Shown here one piece after another: positions 25,607 through 34,220 of a stretch of 64,000 nt of DNA. The stretch covers positions 1 through 64,000 of the forward strand of contig NZ_AOIQ01000009.1 in NCBI RefSeq assembly GCF_000337515.1, read 5' to 3'. The notes beneath the pieces are model-generated. The model ran no database searches. It was not told the origin of the DNA and saw only the letters and a program-made list of their open reading frames with translations. Both the position numbers and the translations under genes were made by a program. The stretch is from Halovivax asiaticus JCM 14624. GTDB taxonomy: Archaea > Halobacteriota > Halobacteria > Halobacteriales > Natrialbaceae. Positions within the stretch are counted from its first letter, which is position 1, and each line of letters opens with the position of its first letter.

Positions 25607-26911
25607 ATGAATCCAGGCGACCGGATCCGCGTCGAACGGGCGGATCGAACCGTCGAAGGGGTCTGTCTTCCCTCGAGTACGCCGGACCACCTCGTCGTCA
25701 AGCTCGATGGCGGCTACAACGTCGGCATCGAACGCGACGACGCCAGCGTCGAAGTCCTCGAGCCGGGCGTTCACGACGTCGGTGCCGGTGACGGAGCCGA
25801 CGACGCGACGTCCGAGATCGCGTTCGACGACTCGCTCCCGACGATCGCACTGCTCTCGACCGGTGGCACCATCGCCTCGACCGTCGACTACCGGACGGGT
25901 GCCGTGACCGCCCAGTTCGACGCCGAAGACGTGCTTCGCGCCGTCCCCGAACTCGCCGGGCGGGCGAACTACCGCGGGCGCGTCGTCTCGAACATCCTCT
26001 CAGAGAATATGGAACCGGCGATCTGGCAGGATCTCGCTCGGGCCGTCCACGAGGAGATCGACGCCGGCGCCGACGGCGTCGTCGTCATGCACGGCACCGA
26101 CACCATGCAGTTCACCGCCGCCGCGCTCTCGTTCATGCTCGAGACGCCGGTTCCGATCGTCTTCACCGGCTCGCAGCGCTCGGCCGACCGACCCTCCTCG
26201 GACAACGTCATGAACGCCGTCTGCGCGGTCGAAGCGGCCAAGGCCGACTGCGCCGAGGTCCTCGTCTGTATGCACGGGAACGAGTCGGACGACACCTGTG
26301 CGCTCCACCGGGGCACCCGCGTCCGGAAGAACCACACCTCGCGACGGGACGCTTTCGAGACCGTCGGCGCCGAGCCGCTCGGCACCGTCGACTACCGGGC
26401 CGCCGAACTCCGGCGGGACGGGGACGGCCAGGCGATCGAGTCCACCGAGACGGACGCCGTCACGTTCCACGGCGACTATCGCGAGCGCGGTGGGGCCGAG
26501 CTCACCCTCGCCGACGACCTCGAAGCAGACGTCGAACTCGTCAAATTCACGCCCGGGATGGACCCAGCGTTCCTCGACGTGGTCGAGGGGAAAGAGGGAC
26601 TCGTCGTCGAGGGGACCGGCCTCGGGCACGTCCACACCGACTTCATTCCACGCATCGAAGCACTCATCGAGGACGGAACCACCGTCGTCATGACCAGTCA
26701 GTGTCTCGAAGGGCGCGTCTGCGATCGCGTCTACGACACCGGCCGCGACCTGTTGGACGCCGGCGTGGTCGAAGCCGGCGACACCCTCCCGGAAACCGCC
26801 CTCGTGAAACTCATGTGGGCGCTCGAAAACGCCGACGGTGAGACCGTCGACGAGATTATGAGTCGCTCGATCGCCGGCGAACTGCAGGAACGGTCCGTAC
26901 CGTGGACCTGA
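25607..26911 (+). CDS. gatD: Glu-tRNA(Gln) amidotransferase subunit D
   Basis: 434 residues. GatD is the asparaginase-like glutaminase of archaeal GatDE, which converts Glu-tRNA(Gln) to Gln-tRNA(Gln). The N-terminal small domain (about 1-60) is followed by an asparaginase fold with LLSTGGTIASTVDY (catalytic Thr), VVMHGTDTMQ, and a TSQCLEGRV segment. Length matches archaeal GatD. GatE is not in this window, so the partner is encoded elsewhere. Confidence 0.95.
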   Translation: MNPGDRIRVERADRTVEGVCLPSSTPDHLVVKLDGGYNVGIERDDASVEVLEPGVHDVGAGDGADDATSEIAFDDSLPTIALLSTGGTIASTVDYRTGAVTAQFDAEDVLRAVPELAGRANYRGRVVSNILSENMEPAIWQDLARAVHEEIDAGADGVVVMHGTDTMQFTAAALSFMLETPVPIVFTGSQRSADRPSSDNVMNAVCAVEAAKADCAEVLVCMHGNESDDTCALHRGTRVRKNHTSRRDAFETVGAEPLGTVDYRAAELRRDGDGQAIESTETDAVTFHGDYRERGGAELTLADDLEADVELVKFTPGMDPAFLDVVEGKEGLVVEGTGLGHVHTDFIPRIEALIEDGTTVVMTSQCLEGRVCDRVYDTGRDLLDAGVVEAGDTLPETALVKLMWALENADGETVDEIMSRSIAGELQERSVPWT

Positions 26912-27002
26912 ACCGGCGACAATTCGCGCACTACGGGTGCCGAACGGACTAGTCACCAGCTGGGACACGCGAGCCCACCCACACCCGATTACAACTGACC
27001 CA

Positions 27003-27923
27003 ATGACACACGCGACCGACATCGAGATCCGACGCGCAACGCACGACGACTACGAGGGCGTCGCCGCTTTCACCCGCGACCTCTGGGACGACCACGGCGG
27101 CGACTACCTCCACCACGTCTACCACGACTGGCTGGAAGACGAGGACGACGACCACAAACGAACGTTCCTCGCGACCGTCGGCGACGACGTGGCGGGGATC
27201 GTCCAGGCGGTCATGCTCTCGCCCGACGAAGCCTGGTTCCAGGGTATGCGTGTCAACCCCGCGTACCGCCGACAGGGCGTCAGCCGGCGGCTCAACGAAG
27301 CCGGCTTTGAGTGGGCGATCGAACAGGGCGCGACCGTCGGACGCCTGATGACGTTCTCCTGGAACGTCGCCGCCCTCGGCGCCGCCCGCGCCGGCGGCTT
27401 CGCTCCCGAAACCGAGTTCCGCTTCGCCCAGCCCGACCCGGATCACGACGCCGACGGCCCCCACACCGTCTCGACCGACCCCGACGCGGCCTGGCGCTTC
27501 TGGACGACGAGTAACGCCCGTACCCACCTCCGCGGACTCACACTCGACGCCGACGAGTCCTGGGCCATGCGCGACCTCACCCGCGACGACCTCGCCACCC
27601 TCGCCGACGACACCGCCGTCTTCGCCGTCGACGGCGACACCGGCGTCTCGGGAATGGCCTACCGAAGCCGCGACTACGAGCGTGAAAACGACGACGGCGA
27701 AACGGTCCACTGGGCCGAGTACGGCGTCGGCGCCTGGGCCGACGTGCCCGCCGCGAAATCCCTCTTCGCCGCCATCGCCCGTGACGCCGCCGAGCTCGGG
27801 GCCGACGAGACGCGCGTCCTGATCCCCGAAACCGTCACCGCCGTCAGCGACGCCTCCTACGCCGGCGCCGACCTCTCCGACGAACCCGACTTCGTCCTCG
27901 GGATCGATCTGACGAACTACTAA
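27003..27923 (+). CDS. GNAT acetyltransferase, two-domain
   Basis: 306 residues. The N-terminal GNAT domain has EIRRATHDDYEGVA, the acetyl-CoA loop RVNPAYRRQGVSRRLNEAGF and a following helix with GATVGRLMTFSWN. The second half (about 165-306) resembles another diverged GNAT fold ending DFVLGIDLTNY. Acceptor unknown. The start at 27003 begins MTHATDIEIRRA; the frame upstream is non-coding in character. Confidence 0.87.
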   Translation: MTHATDIEIRRATHDDYEGVAAFTRDLWDDHGGDYLHHVYHDWLEDEDDDHKRTFLATVGDDVAGIVQAVMLSPDEAWFQGMRVNPAYRRQGVSRRLNEAGFEWAIEQGATVGRLMTFSWNVAALGAARAGGFAPETEFRFAQPDPDHDADGPHTVSTDPDAAWRFWTTSNARTHLRGLTLDADESWAMRDLTRDDLATLADDTAVFAVDGDTGVSGMAYRSRDYERENDDGETVHWAEYGVGAWADVPAAKSLFAAIARDAAELGADETRVLIPETVTAVSDASYAGADLSDEPDFVLGIDLTNY

Positions 27924-28222
27924 CGAACTTTTTCCCTGCGGGCCGGCGGAGCCGGCCCTCGGAAAAACTTCGATGAAAAGCACTCCTCCTTCCGTTTCGG
28001 GCCGCTTCGCGGCCTGCTCACGGCTACGCCGTTCGCATAAACGCGGCGCTTCGCGCCGCGCACTCCACATCAGTCGTCGGCCCGCTCGCTCACTGCGTTC
28101 GCTCGCGGAACAAATGATCTACCGCGCACAGAAACTAGATGCATCGCGGGCTCGCGGCCATTCGAGACTAAGCATCCAGCGGATCACGGCTCAATCGATT
28201 CAGAACCCGTCCGCCGACCGAA
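27924..28222. other. Intergenic cluster of GC-rich stem-loops
   Basis: No gene seen. Four perfect triloop hairpins occur: 27940-27958 (arms GGGCCGGC/GCCGGCCC), 28000-28014 (GGCCGC/GCGGCC), 28020-28032 (ACGGC/GCCGT) and 28042-28060 (CGCGGCGC/GCGCCGCG). A phrase GCTCGCTCACTGCGTTCGCTCGC-like follows near 28084, which occurs often between haloarchaeal genes. A T-run (27929-27933) after the acetyltransferase may end its transcript. Confidence 0.7.
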
Positions 28223-28501
28223 CTACCCGCCGCTGACCGGCGGAAACATCGCGAGTTCGTCGCCGGCTTCGAGCGTCGTCTCCAGCCCCTCCTGTTGGGT
28301 GTGGATCTCGCTGCCGTTGCGGAGGACGTTGATGCCGTCGCTGAGCTGGCCATCCTCGTCGAGGACGCGCTCGCGGAGGTCGTCGTGATCGTCGAGAAGC
28401 GCGTGTAACGCGTCCTCGACCCTCTCCCCGGGTTCGACGTCGACGGTCAGGTGTCTGTCGCCGGCGCGTTCGGCCAGGTCGGCGAACAGCTTCCACTCCA
28501 T
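28223..28501 (-). CDS. Ubiquitin-like small archaeal modifier (MoaD/SAMP type)
   Basis: 92 residues of beta-grasp type (MEWKLFADLAERAG, AGDELAMFPPVSGG). The C-terminus is Gly-Gly, as needed for adenylation by an E1-like enzyme. It can serve as a sulfur carrier for molybdopterin or tRNA thiolation or as a protein modifier (SAMP). Which SAMP it equals cannot be decided here. The ATG at 28501 removes a basic non-family N-terminus. Confidence 0.87.
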   Translation of the reverse strand: MEWKLFADLAERAGDRHLTVDVEPGERVEDALHALLDDHDDLRERVLDEDGQLSDGINVLRNGSEIHTQQEGLETTLEAGDELAMFPPVSGG

Positions 28502-28653
28502 ACCGCGCCGTTCCGGCCGGGAAGAAAAGTACTTACCGCTCTCGGGTGGCGATTTCTCTCTCAACCGGTCACCGACCGGAGTCCCATTTCGACCACGACG
28601 AGGTGGCGACGCGAGACGAGCGCCTTTTTGTCAGCGGCGACGAAATCGCCGAT

Positions 28654-29379
28654 ATGACACAGCCGCACCTGCTGGTCGAGGAGGGAGACGTCCACGATCT
28701 CGCGCTCGTTCCCGGCGATCCGGGACGGGTCGACCGTATCGCGAGCCACTGTGACGAGGCCGAGACGGTCGCGGAGAATCGAGAGTATCGCGTGGTCAAT
28801 GCGACATACGAGGGTCGAGAGCTCACCATCTGTTCGACGGGGATCGGCTCGCCGTCGGCCGCGATCGCCATCGAAGAACTCGCCGCCGTCGGCGTCGAGA
28901 CGGTCGTTCGCGTGGGGACGACGGGCGCCCTCCAGACGGACCTCGAGATCGGCGACATGATCGTCGCGAACGGCGCGGCGAAGGACGAGGGAACGACCAA
29001 GCGCTACGAAGCGAAGACGATCCCGGCCGTTCCCGACTACGAGGTACTCTCGGCGCTCGTCGACGCCGCCGAGGCCGAATCCACGGACGTCCACGTCGGT
29101 CCCGTCGCGACCGACGACGCGTTCTACGCCGAGACGGACGCGTACGTCACCGCCTGGGAAGAGGCGGGCATGCTCGCCGTCGAGATGGAAGCGGCGGCCA
29201 TCTTCACGCTCGCACGCCGGAAGGGCCTGCGCGCCGGCGCCATCTGCACCGTCGACGGTAACCTCGTCGAGGGAACCCAGAAGGGCACGGACACCGACGA
29301 CGAAGAGCTCCCGGAGAAGGCGAAGAACAACGTCGCCCGCGCGATCGATATCAGTCTTGACGCGGCGACGCGACTCTAA
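28654..29379 (+). CDS. Nucleoside phosphorylase (uridine phosphorylase-like)
   Basis: 241 residues. It cleaves nucleosides with phosphate to base and ribose-1-phosphate. PGDPGRVDRIA (phosphate loop), STGIGSPSAAIAIEEL, RVGTTGALQ and the substrate segment GMLAVEMEAAAIFTLA are all present. These match the PNP/UDP family with uridine phosphorylase as the best guess. A CCTTTTTG box lies about 28 nt before the ATG. Single gene. Confidence 0.9.
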   Translation: MTQPHLLVEEGDVHDLALVPGDPGRVDRIASHCDEAETVAENREYRVVNATYEGRELTICSTGIGSPSAAIAIEELAAVGVETVVRVGTTGALQTDLEIGDMIVANGAAKDEGTTKRYEAKTIPAVPDYEVLSALVDAAEAESTDVHVGPVATDDAFYAETDAYVTAWEEAGMLAVEMEAAAIFTLARRKGLRAGAICTVDGNLVEGTQKGTDTDDEELPEKAKNNVARAIDISLDAATRL

Positions 29380-29496
29380 CGGTCGCGTTCGATCTATCGA
29401 GTCGGCTTCTCAGTCGTTCGCGTTCAGATCTTCTCACACGATTTTAGTGAACGAATTGAGCTTCGGGACAGGATCCGCCGGTAGACGCGAGAGAGC

Positions 29497-29844
29497 CTAG
29501 ACGACCAGCGACAGCATGTAGAGATTGACGATGGCCGCCGCGCCCCACGGAATCGCGAGCGCGGCGGGCACGATCGATCGATACGTCGGCGCAACGAGCC
29601 CCCGACAGGCGACGGCGATGGCGACCGCCCCGGCTTTCAGCGCCAGCATGCCGACGACGCCCCAGCCGTCGATGGCCGATCTGGCGATGGGATTCGACTC
29701 GGAGAGACCGAGGTGGAGGCCGACGATCGTCGTCACGACGTCGCCGATCAACACGATAGTGACCAGGCCCCACAGGACACGTTCGGTGTCGGACGGGGTC
29801 GGCACCGGCGACCAGTCGAGGGCGTGCTGCGTACGGCTGCTCAT
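29497..29844 (-). CDS. DUF5658-like membrane protein
   Basis: 115 residues with about four helices. The motif GDVVTTIVGLHLGLSESNPI after helix 1 is the typical DUF5658 signature (a polar Asp/Thr/Gly helix, then E.NP). The frame is open to 29922, but residues there are not family-like. Function unknown. Confidence 0.8.
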   Translation of the reverse strand: MSSRTQHALDWSPVPTPSDTERVLWGLVTIVLIGDVVTTIVGLHLGLSESNPIARSAIDGWGVVGMLALKAGAVAIAVACRGLVAPTYRSIVPAALAIPWGAAAIVNLYMLSLVV

Positions 29845-30177
29845 GGAGGCCACTTCGCCGGACTCGAACCGATCGCCGGGTCCACGAGACCACACATGCC
29901 ACGAAACCCGAACCGGGTCCACCGCTACCCCGAAGTGACTCGTCCGAGCGGGCCACCGCTCGACGAATAGTTATCCCAGGGATACGGACACAGCGGGGGC
30001 GCTAGTCGGTGCTTACGGGGAGAGTGCCGTGCTTCGAGGCTCGGTAGGAGGGAGTTACCCGTCGTACAACCGGGAAAGGAGTCACCCGCTACGGAATCGC
30101 CGCAGAAAGACGTGATCGACCCCTCGCGATGAGATTGGGACGGGACAGTGAGCGAGTCGGACGGAGTGGGCTGCCGG
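29845..30177. other. Gene-free stretch before carboxylase gene
   Basis: 333 nt with no convincing gene. It holds a 7-bp inverted repeat CACTTCG/CGAAGTG at 29851-29857 and 29931-29937 with a GGTTCGAGTCC-like segment between, which looks like a tRNA T-arm but is not a tRNA (see rejected list). No IS or terminator seen. Confidence 0.5.
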
Positions 30178-31932
30178 CTACAGGACCGTCCCGTGTTTCT
30201 TGCTCGGAAGCTCCTTCTCGACACCTTCGTAGAAGGCGAAGCGGTTGGCGAGTTCGGTTCGAAGCTCGCTCGGCGGGACGATCTCGTCGATGACGACCTC
30301 GCTGGCCATCCGGTGGATGTCGATGTCCTCGCGGTACTCCTCACGAAGTTCGGCCTCCATCTCGGCGCGTTCGTCCTCGTCGTCGATCTCGGACAGCTTG
30401 CGGGCGTAGACGGCGTTGATGGCGGCTTCGGGACCCATGATCGCGATCTCGCCGGAGGGGAGTCCGATGACGCTCTCGGGTTCGTAGGCGGGCCCGCCCA
30501 TCGCGTAGATCCCGGCGCCGTAGGCCTTGCGCACGACAACCGTCTGCTGGGGCACCGTCGCCGAGGAGGTGGCGTAGATGAACTTCTTGCCCTTCTCCAG
30601 GATCGCGTCCTTCTCGACTTGCGAGCCAGCCATGAAGCCGGGCGTATCACAGAGATAGAGGATCGGGACGTTGAACGCGTCCGACTTCCAGATGAACTCG
30701 GCGGCCTTCTCGGCGGCGTCGGGGAAGATCGCGCCCGCGCGGTGGTTCGGCTGGTTGGCCACGATACCGACCGGCCGGCCATCGATCCGGGCGTAGGCCG
30801 TGATGATCTCCTTGCCGTAGTCCGGGCTGAGCTCGAAGTACGATCCCTGGTCGACGACGCGGTCGATCAGGTCGACCATATCGTAACCGCGATTCGGCTC
30901 CTGCGGGACGATCGAGTCGATCCCCGCCGGCGACGCGACCGGCTGCCGACCGGGCGTCTTGGGCGGCTGTTCGTCGGCGTTGTTCGGCAGATACGTGATC
31001 AGCTGGGAGACGAGTTCGCGGGCGTGTTCCTCGTCGCGGGCCACGAGGTCGGCGCTGCCCGACTGGCGGGCGTGCATCGACGCGCCGCCCAGTTCCTGCA
31101 TGCTGATCTCCTCGCCGGTGACCATCTGGACCATCCGCGGCGAGGCGATCGCCATCGCGGACATCCCCTCGACCATGATCGTGAAGTCGGCGAAGACCGG
31201 CGTGTACGCGGCGCCGGCGATACAGGGACCGTAGAGCACACAGATCTGCGGGACACGCCCGGAGAGCATCGAGTGGTTGTAATAGTACTTGCCGATGCCC
31301 TCCCGATTGGCGAAAAAGCCCGTCTGCTGGTCGATTCGGCCGCCGGAGGAGTCCATCAGATAGAGGACGGGTTGGCCGGTCTTCAGCGCGCGCTGTTGCA
31401 TTCGGAGGAACTTCTCGACACCCTTGGCGGCCATCGACCCGCGCTTGACCGTGTAGTCGTTGGCCATGAAGTGGACGTCCCGGTCCTCGAACGTCGCGGC
31501 GCCGGTGATGAGGCCGTCGGCAGGGAGCTGGTCGTCGGCGTCGAACTCCGCGAACCGGCCGTCCTCGAAGAGAAAGTCGTTCCCGTCCCCGGAAAACCAG
31601 AGATCGATCCGATCGCGGACGAAGAGTTTGTCCTCCTCGGGGAGTTGCTCCTTGTACTTCTCCGGGCCGCCGTCTAGGATCTCGGCGATCTCCGCACGAA
31701 GCGTCGCTTCGCGGTCGGTCGGTCCCAGATCGTCCGCCGCCGGCGTGACCGTACCGGTCGTCCCGCCTGTCCCAGGTGGTGAGTTGGTGTCACCAGCGAC
31801 GTCCTCGACTGCGGCCGGCTCGGCGTCGTCACCGACGTAGACCGAAACCTCACCACCGACGTGTTCGGCCATCGCCGATGCGATTGCTTCGGCCTCGTCG
31901 GCCGACGCGTCCGCCCCGATGCGTACTTTCAT
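30178..31932 (-). CDS. Acyl-CoA carboxylase carboxyltransferase (beta) with N-terminal extension
   Basis: 584 residues. Carboxybiotin-dependent transfer of CO2 to acetyl- or propionyl-CoA. The carboxyltransferase core (about 95-584) has DSSGGRIDQQ, GPCIAGAAYTP, HARQSGSADL and IPFASPD-like second-half blocks (CDTPGFMAGSQVE, KAYGAGIYAMGG). In front is an extra domain: MKVRIGADASADEAEAI resembles the small epsilon/PccX-type subunit, then a Gly/Thr linker. ATG 31932 is preferred; ATG 31971 adds 13 residues. Biotin carboxylase and carrier genes are not nearby. Its CoA substrate is not certain. Confidence 0.9.
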   Translation of the reverse strand: MKVRIGADASADEAEAIASAMAEHVGGEVSVYVGDDAEPAAVEDVAGDTNSPPGTGGTTGTVTPAADDLGPTDREATLRAEIAEILDGGPEKYKEQLPEEDKLFVRDRIDLWFSGDGNDFLFEDGRFAEFDADDQLPADGLITGAATFEDRDVHFMANDYTVKRGSMAAKGVEKFLRMQQRALKTGQPVLYLMDSSGGRIDQQTGFFANREGIGKYYYNHSMLSGRVPQICVLYGPCIAGAAYTPVFADFTIMVEGMSAMAIASPRMVQMVTGEEISMQELGGASMHARQSGSADLVARDEEHARELVSQLITYLPNNADEQPPKTPGRQPVASPAGIDSIVPQEPNRGYDMVDLIDRVVDQGSYFELSPDYGKEIITAYARIDGRPVGIVANQPNHRAGAIFPDAAEKAAEFIWKSDAFNVPILYLCDTPGFMAGSQVEKDAILEKGKKFIYATSSATVPQQTVVVRKAYGAGIYAMGGPAYEPESVIGLPSGEIAIMGPEAAINAVYARKLSEIDDEDERAEMEAELREEYREDIDIHRMASEVVIDEIVPPSELRTELANRFAFYEGVEKELPSKKHGTVL

Positions 31933-32098
31933 GTCGCCATCTGCGGCGGTCGACGCCAAACCGTTTTCCATTCGTGTTGGTCACGGGCGGAGGGATTCGT
32001 CACCGGCCCGTTAGGTCGGCGACACGCACCTCGCAAGCACAACTGCCACCGAGTCGGCCATCCTCTCTCCGCCGACCCGATAACCCGGGCTGGGATCG

Positions 32099-33367
32099 AT
32101 GACCGACCGAGAACCACCCGACGAACGGGACCATCAGTCACCCGACGAACCGACCACCGTGACCGATCACGACGGCGATCCGTCGAGTGAGTCGACGGCA
32201 CGCGCCGCAGGTCGGTTCGCCTCCCGGCGCTCGGTCCTCGCGTCCGTGGGGAGCGTCGCCGGTGCGCTCGGCCTGACGCGCGTCCTCGGCGTGGACCGAG
32301 TCCTCGATCCGCCGGAGGGAACCGTCTCGGTCGAGACCGCTCTCGTCCACCCGGGCCCCGGCGACGGCGGGATCGACCCGTCGACGATCCAGTCCCGGAC
32401 CCGGACGGTGCCCGCCGACTGGCGAGCGCGAGTCGAGGCCGCCTTCGACCTCCACGAACGGCTGCTCGCGACGCGCCTTCCCGGCTACCTGAACAGTGCC
32501 GTCGTCCCCGGTTCCTACGAGGACGGAACCGCTCGAATCTCGATCCACGCCAGCCCAGACGAACTCGGCGCGATCCCCCGGACGATCGGTGAGCTGGTGT
32601 CGACGCTTGACATCGAGTGGCACGGGATCTTCGAGGGAATCGGGGTGCGAGTCACGCGGACGGAGGTGATCGACGACATTCGAGACGCCGACGTCGAACG
32701 CGAGGACCACCTCGCGCTCGGCTGGTCGATAGATCCGGTCCCCGGCGGCGTCCGCTGCCAGACCGGGGGCCACGCGGCGACACTCACGCCGGCGCTGTAC
32801 GATGTGGACGGAAACCCGACCTTCGGGACAGCACTCCACGCCTTTCGAGACACGGAGCAATTTCACGGGACGGCGATCACGGTGCCGATCGACGGGCGTT
32901 CTGAGCCGGAGACCGTCGGCCTCGCGTCGACGGCACTCACAGACAGTGACGTCGCGATCGGGACACCCACGAACGGCCACACGCCGGGAAGCGTGCTGGG
33001 AAATCGAGGCCAACTGACGATCCGCGGGCAACTCACGCGCTGGGGGCTGGCAGATCGCGTCGCCCGTGGCGTCACCCTCGCAAAAGTCGGCGGTTCGACC
33101 GGTTACACGAGCGGCCCGATTCACGGCATCGACGCCGCCACCTGCGTGACGGCCGACGGCTGCCGACTGGGACAGGTGACCTGGGGGAACGAATCGACCC
33201 TCGGAAACGGCGACAGCGGCTCCGTCACCGTCGATCCGGATCCGGCAGGCGTCGACGGCGCGCTCGTCGCCTCGGTCAACAGCGCCCGAACCTGGTGGCC
33301 GGGACAGAATCACTGCTGGGGGATCGCAGCCCACGCACTCACCAGCGCCCACGGCTATCACTTCTGA
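32099..33367 (+). CDS. Tat-exported chymotrypsin-fold serine protease-like protein
   Basis: 422 residues. A long hydrophilic lead is followed by a twin-Arg signal (FASRRSVLASVGSVAGALG, about 41-60). A propeptide-like part covers about 100-200. The protease part shows His248 in GTALHAF, Asp284 in DSDVAI and Ser373 in GNGDSGS. The S1-fold block KVGGSTGYTSGPI lies before the Ser. The C-terminus is HCWGIAAHALTSAHGYHF. Order H-D-S and spacing fit family S1. Probably acts outside the cell. The next small membrane gene starts 5 nt after its stop. Confidence 0.8.
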   Translation: MTDREPPDERDHQSPDEPTTVTDHDGDPSSESTARAAGRFASRRSVLASVGSVAGALGLTRVLGVDRVLDPPEGTVSVETALVHPGPGDGGIDPSTIQSRTRTVPADWRARVEAAFDLHERLLATRLPGYLNSAVVPGSYEDGTARISIHASPDELGAIPRTIGELVSTLDIEWHGIFEGIGVRVTRTEVIDDIRDADVEREDHLALGWSIDPVPGGVRCQTGGHAATLTPALYDVDGNPTFGTALHAFRDTEQFHGTAITVPIDGRSEPETVGLASTALTDSDVAIGTPTNGHTPGSVLGNRGQLTIRGQLTRWGLADRVARGVTLAKVGGSTGYTSGPIHGIDAATCVTADGCRLGQVTWGNESTLGNGDSGSVTVDPDPAGVDGALVASVNSARTWWPGQNHCWGIAAHALTSAHGYHF

Positions 33368-33371
33368 GACA

Positions 33372-33590
33372 ATGTACGACACCCTGTCACTCCAGCAAGT
33401 CGGCGCCGCGCTGTGGCGACTCGCGTGGCTCGCACTGACGGTGACCGGCTGGGTGGTCGGGCTCACGCTGCTTTTCGTCTCGACCGGCTGGCCCCGCTGG
33501 GCGTTCTACGTCGCGGTGATCGGCGGGACCATCACCTTCGCGATTCTCGGGGCGGCGACGGGAAGTGTTGCCGGACCCGCCGACAGCTGA
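33372..33590 (+). CDS. Small membrane protein following protease
   Basis: 72 residues with two or three hydrophobic segments (about 15-38, 44-64). It starts 5 nt after the protease stop, so it is likely co-expressed. Possibly a membrane partner of the protease (inference). No family recognised. Confidence 0.7.
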   Translation: MYDTLSLQQVGAALWRLAWLALTVTGWVVGLTLLFVSTGWPRWAFYVAVIGGTITFAILGAATGSVAGPADS

Positions 33591-33648
33591 CCAACCCGGA
33601 TTTCGAGGCAGGTAGCGCTTTATCGGCACAGGCAGTGTATCGTGCGCT

Positions 33649-34092
33649 ATGAGGCACCTCGTGGCAATCGACGACTCCGATCCCGCCGACCGCGCCCTGT
33701 CGTACGCCGCCGAGATTACCGCAGCGATGGACGCCTCGCTCACCGTCGTCCACACGGTCGACCCGGCCGTCTACGACCTCGGCGGCAGCGAACCGATCTC
33801 GTCGCGCTCCGACGCCGACCAGCGACTGATCGTCGAGAACATCGCGGACACGGAGACCAGAGGGCAGGCCATCCTCGACTCCGCGCTCGAAACCGTCGAC
33901 TCGGTCGACGCCGAGGGGGAACTCCTCTACGGCGATCCCGACGTGGCGATCACCGACTTCGCCGACGAACAGGGGTTCGACGCCATCTTCGTCGGCCACC
34001 AGGGACGGTCACGTCGCGCCGAGGCCATGCTCGGCAGCGTCGCGAAGGCGGTCGTCGAACGGGCGACGGTTCCGGTAACCGTCGTCCGCTGA
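33649..34092 (+). CDS. Universal stress protein (UspA family)
   Basis: 147 residues: HLVAIDDSDPADRALSYA start, and the nucleotide-binding GHQGRSRRAEAMLGSVAKAVVERA end (G-2x-G-9x-G-S pattern) found in ATP-binding Usp proteins. Stress-related; specific role unknown. Single gene; 56 nt after the small membrane gene. Confidence 0.93.
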   Translation: MRHLVAIDDSDPADRALSYAAEITAAMDASLTVVHTVDPAVYDLGGSEPISSRSDADQRLIVENIADTETRGQAILDSALETVDSVDAEGELLYGDPDVAITDFADEQGFDAIFVGHQGRSRRAEAMLGSVAKAVVERATVPVTVVR

Positions 34093-34220
34093 CGCCTGTC
34101 GATCACAGCGGATCGAACTGGCGGGTACAGCGGAACGATCGGGCCGATCACAGCGGAGCGATTGGAGCGGCCACAGCCGAGCAATCCTGCACTCGGAAAA
34201 CGAGACGCGGTTTTGGTCCA

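Noticed and set aside
29850-29938. tRNA-like segment on the minus strand: 7-bp acceptor-like pairing, GGTTCGAGTCC T-arm-like stretch and a GGGT/ACCC D-arm-like stem
   Set aside because: There is no U at position 8, no anticodon stem can be formed and the T stem pairs poorly. It also overlaps the region just before a protein start.
30148-31677. 509-codon frame opposite the carboxylase gene
   Set aside because: Antisense shadow caused by high GC; the minus-strand carboxyltransferase is clearly the real gene.
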